Shown: positions 62,707-64,000 of the stretch, piece after piece
Layout: each line of letters starts with the position of its first letter
Position numbering within the stretch: position 1 is the first letter of the stretch
Source of the DNA: Deltaproteobacteria bacterium
GTDB lineage: Bacteria; Desulfobacterota; Desulfobacteria; Desulfobacterales; Desulfatirhabdiaceae
DNA length: 64,000 bases
NCBI GenBank assembly: GCA_016219185.1
Contig: JACRBZ010000086.1
Location: 1 to 64,000 of the forward strand
Direction: 5' to 3'
Position numbers and translations under genes: made by a program
Notes under the pieces: generated by a model
The model's input: the letters and a program-made list of their open reading frames with translations, nothing else
Told to the model about the DNA's origin: nothing
The model's database searches: none

Positions 62707-64000
62707 TCAAAGCGGACCGGAACCGGTAAAACGGAGCGCCACCATGGTTATGTCGTCCGATTGGGGAGTGTCGCCTGCGAAAGAGCGCACTTCCTCTCGG
62801 ATTGAGTGGACAGTTCTGGTCATGTTTTCTTTCGCCAGTCCGGCAACTACCTGAAGGAGCCGTTTTTCGCTGAACAAGACGGCTTTTCCGTTCATTGCCT
62901 CAGTGACTCCGTCGGTATAAAGGAGTAGAGCATCGTTCGGCCGCAGGGTCAGCGTTTTTGTTTCGTAAATGGTTCCGACCATGACACCAAGGACTATGCT
63001 GGGTGGGTGGCGTACGAACTCCGCACCCCGATCGGAACTGCAGATGATCGGGGGATTGTGGCCGGCGTTGGCCATACTTACCTCCCCGGTTACCGTGTCG
63101 AGAAACGCGCATAAAACGGTTACGAACATGCATCTGTCATTGTCCGGGGCAAGCAGATCGTTGACTCTGCTGATGACTTCGCCGGGGGATATACCCCGTA
63201 GCGCTTCGGTTTTGAGAAGGGTTTTTGCCACCATCATGTAAAGGGCCGCAGGTATCCCCTTATCGGAAACATCGGCAATGAGAAAGAAGAGTCTTCTGTC
63301 ATCAACGAAAAAGAAGTCGTAAAAATCCCCGCCAACTTCCTTAGCCGGGTCCATGATGGCGAAGATGTCAACCTCCGGTCGGTCCGGAAAAGGGGGAAAA
63401 ATTCGAGGGAGAAGGCTTGCCTGGATATCTTTAGCCACCTTGAGCTCGCTCTGGATACGTTCCTTGGCTGCGGTAGTTTCCGTAAGATCGTGGATATAGC
63501 GCTTCAGGTCCGAGGCCATTGTTTGTAATGCCCGACCGAGGGTGTCCTGTTCGGAGGCAAGTTCCAGCGGGGCATCGAGGTCTCCCGCGGCTATTTTTTT
63601 CGCCATTTCAACCTTGCGTTGCTGTGCGGCAACCATTTGACGGAACGCTTCGGCCATGCAGCCGAGTTCGTCGGCTGAATGATGGTCTATCTCCACCAGA
63701 CAGTTCCCTTTTCTCAGCTCGTCCGCAGCACAACTGATCTGCGTGATCGGTTTGCAGATCCACCCCGCCACCAGAATTCCGAGGAAAATGGCGGAGAGAA
63801 AACCGACGGCAACGGCGACCGAAAGGAAAAGGCGTTGCTCGGCAGATTGCCGGATACTTGTAGTGACGATGCTGTCGGCCATTTTGTCGCCGATCCCTTT
63901 GATCGTTCGTATTTTGTCTTCGAGTGTATAGATAAGTTGCTTATAGGGAAGCATCAACGCGTTGGCCTGTTGCGCCGTGATCAGCGGATCGTCTTTGATG
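62707..64000 (-). CDS. HAMP-SpoIIE protein phosphatase (5' end off window)
   Basis: At least 430 codons; the frame is open to the window edge, so the N-terminal sensor part is missing. A membrane helix (about 65 residues in) is followed by a HAMP domain, a coiled coil and a PP2C/SpoIIE phosphatase domain with AKEVGGDFYDFF, ADVSDKGIPAAL, ANAGHNPPI and YTDGVTEAMN, which are the metal-binding motifs. It should act in a partner-switching signal path by removing phosphate from an anti-anti-sigma protein. The start is not visible. Confidence 0.92.
   Translation of the reverse strand, partial: IKDDPLITAQQANALMLPYKQLIYTLEDKIRTIKGIGDKMADSIVTTSIRQSAEQRLFLSVAVAVGFLSAIFLGILVAGWICKPITQISCAADELRKGNCLVEIDHHSADELGCMAEAFRQMVAAQQRKVEMAKKIAAGDLDAPLELASEQDTLGRALQTMASDLKRYIHDLTETTAAKERIQSELKVAKDIQASLLPRIFPPFPDRPEVDIFAIMDPAKEVGGDFYDFFFVDDRRLFFLIADVSDKGIPAALYMMVAKTLLKTEALRGISPGEVISRVNDLLAPDNDRCMFVTVLCAFLDTVTGEVSMANAGHNPPIICSSDRGAEFVRHPPSIVLGVMVGTIYETKTLTLRPNDALLLYTDGVTEAMNGKAVLFSEKRLLQVVAGLAKENMTRTVHSIREEVRSFAGDTPQSDDITMVALRFTGSGPL

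Overview
The window looks like the chromosome of an anaerobic Desulfobacterota bacterium (Desulfobacterales-like; this is an inference). The support is a VorB-type 2-oxoacid:ferredoxin oxidoreductase cluster, cobamide salvage genes (cbiB with a cbiR-like gene), a B12-binding radical SAM protein, a branched-chain amino acid ABC transporter, and the general style of the proteins. No 16S gene or respiratory marker is present, so the taxonomy is not certain.

Region 1 (1 to about 7834) is part of an integrated element. Reading leftwards from a tyrosine recombinase (6378-7592) it carries a Fic / HTH / HicB-like operon, a small unknown gene, a large unknown 651-residue protein, and a TOPRIM primase fused to a RepA-like helicase. 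Helically phased repeats (2171-2222) lie in front of the primase operon. The element ends in a 3' remnant of a tRNA-Phe gene (7792-7833) followed by a strong terminator, which marks the junction with the chromosome. The other end is outside the window.

Region 2 (7835-20630) is mixed and partly decayed. It holds an orphan pair of 2-oxoacid dehydrogenase E1 genes behind two unknown ORFs, a tandem PilZ protein, a structured intergenic palindrome, and a coiled-coil protein gene saturated with the octamer TGTTTAAC that also brackets its own promoter. It continues with a quinol-type nitric oxide reductase, an MFS transporter, a UPF0270 protein, an orphan flagellar rod-like protein, and an SPFH-GYF / zinc-ribbon gene pair.

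Region 3 (20641-43735) is core and metabolic. It contains cbiB-cbiR, a DMT transporter, and a leftward run guaB-dnaE-manC-aminotransferase-LysM-ald. Divergent from guaB is a livKHMGF operon whose livM is interrupted by an in-frame UGA. A thioesterase, a radical SAM protein, a BrnTA toxin-antitoxin pair, a GNAT, a glycosyltransferase and a TauE-like exporter follow.

Region 4 (43736-64000) is mostly housekeeping: a MetE-like methyltransferase, recQ, an HExxH protein, an FmdB zinc ribbon, groESL, the vor cluster, hisC-cmk-rpsA, sppA, tRNA-Pro, purA, tadA and tRNA-Arg. Beyond tRNA-Arg are a decayed integrase fragment and the 3' part of a SpoIIE-type phosphatase gene that runs off the window. The liv transporter (uptake), ald (alanine) and vor (branched-chain 2-oxoacid oxidation to ferredoxin) together suggest amino-acid oxidation; that link is inference.

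The most promising undescribed items are the TGTTTAAC-saturated gene with box-flanked promoter (12491-13273), the att-core copies in front of the integrase (7608-7634), and the replication-like module with phased repeats and an unknown 651-residue protein (1-4240).
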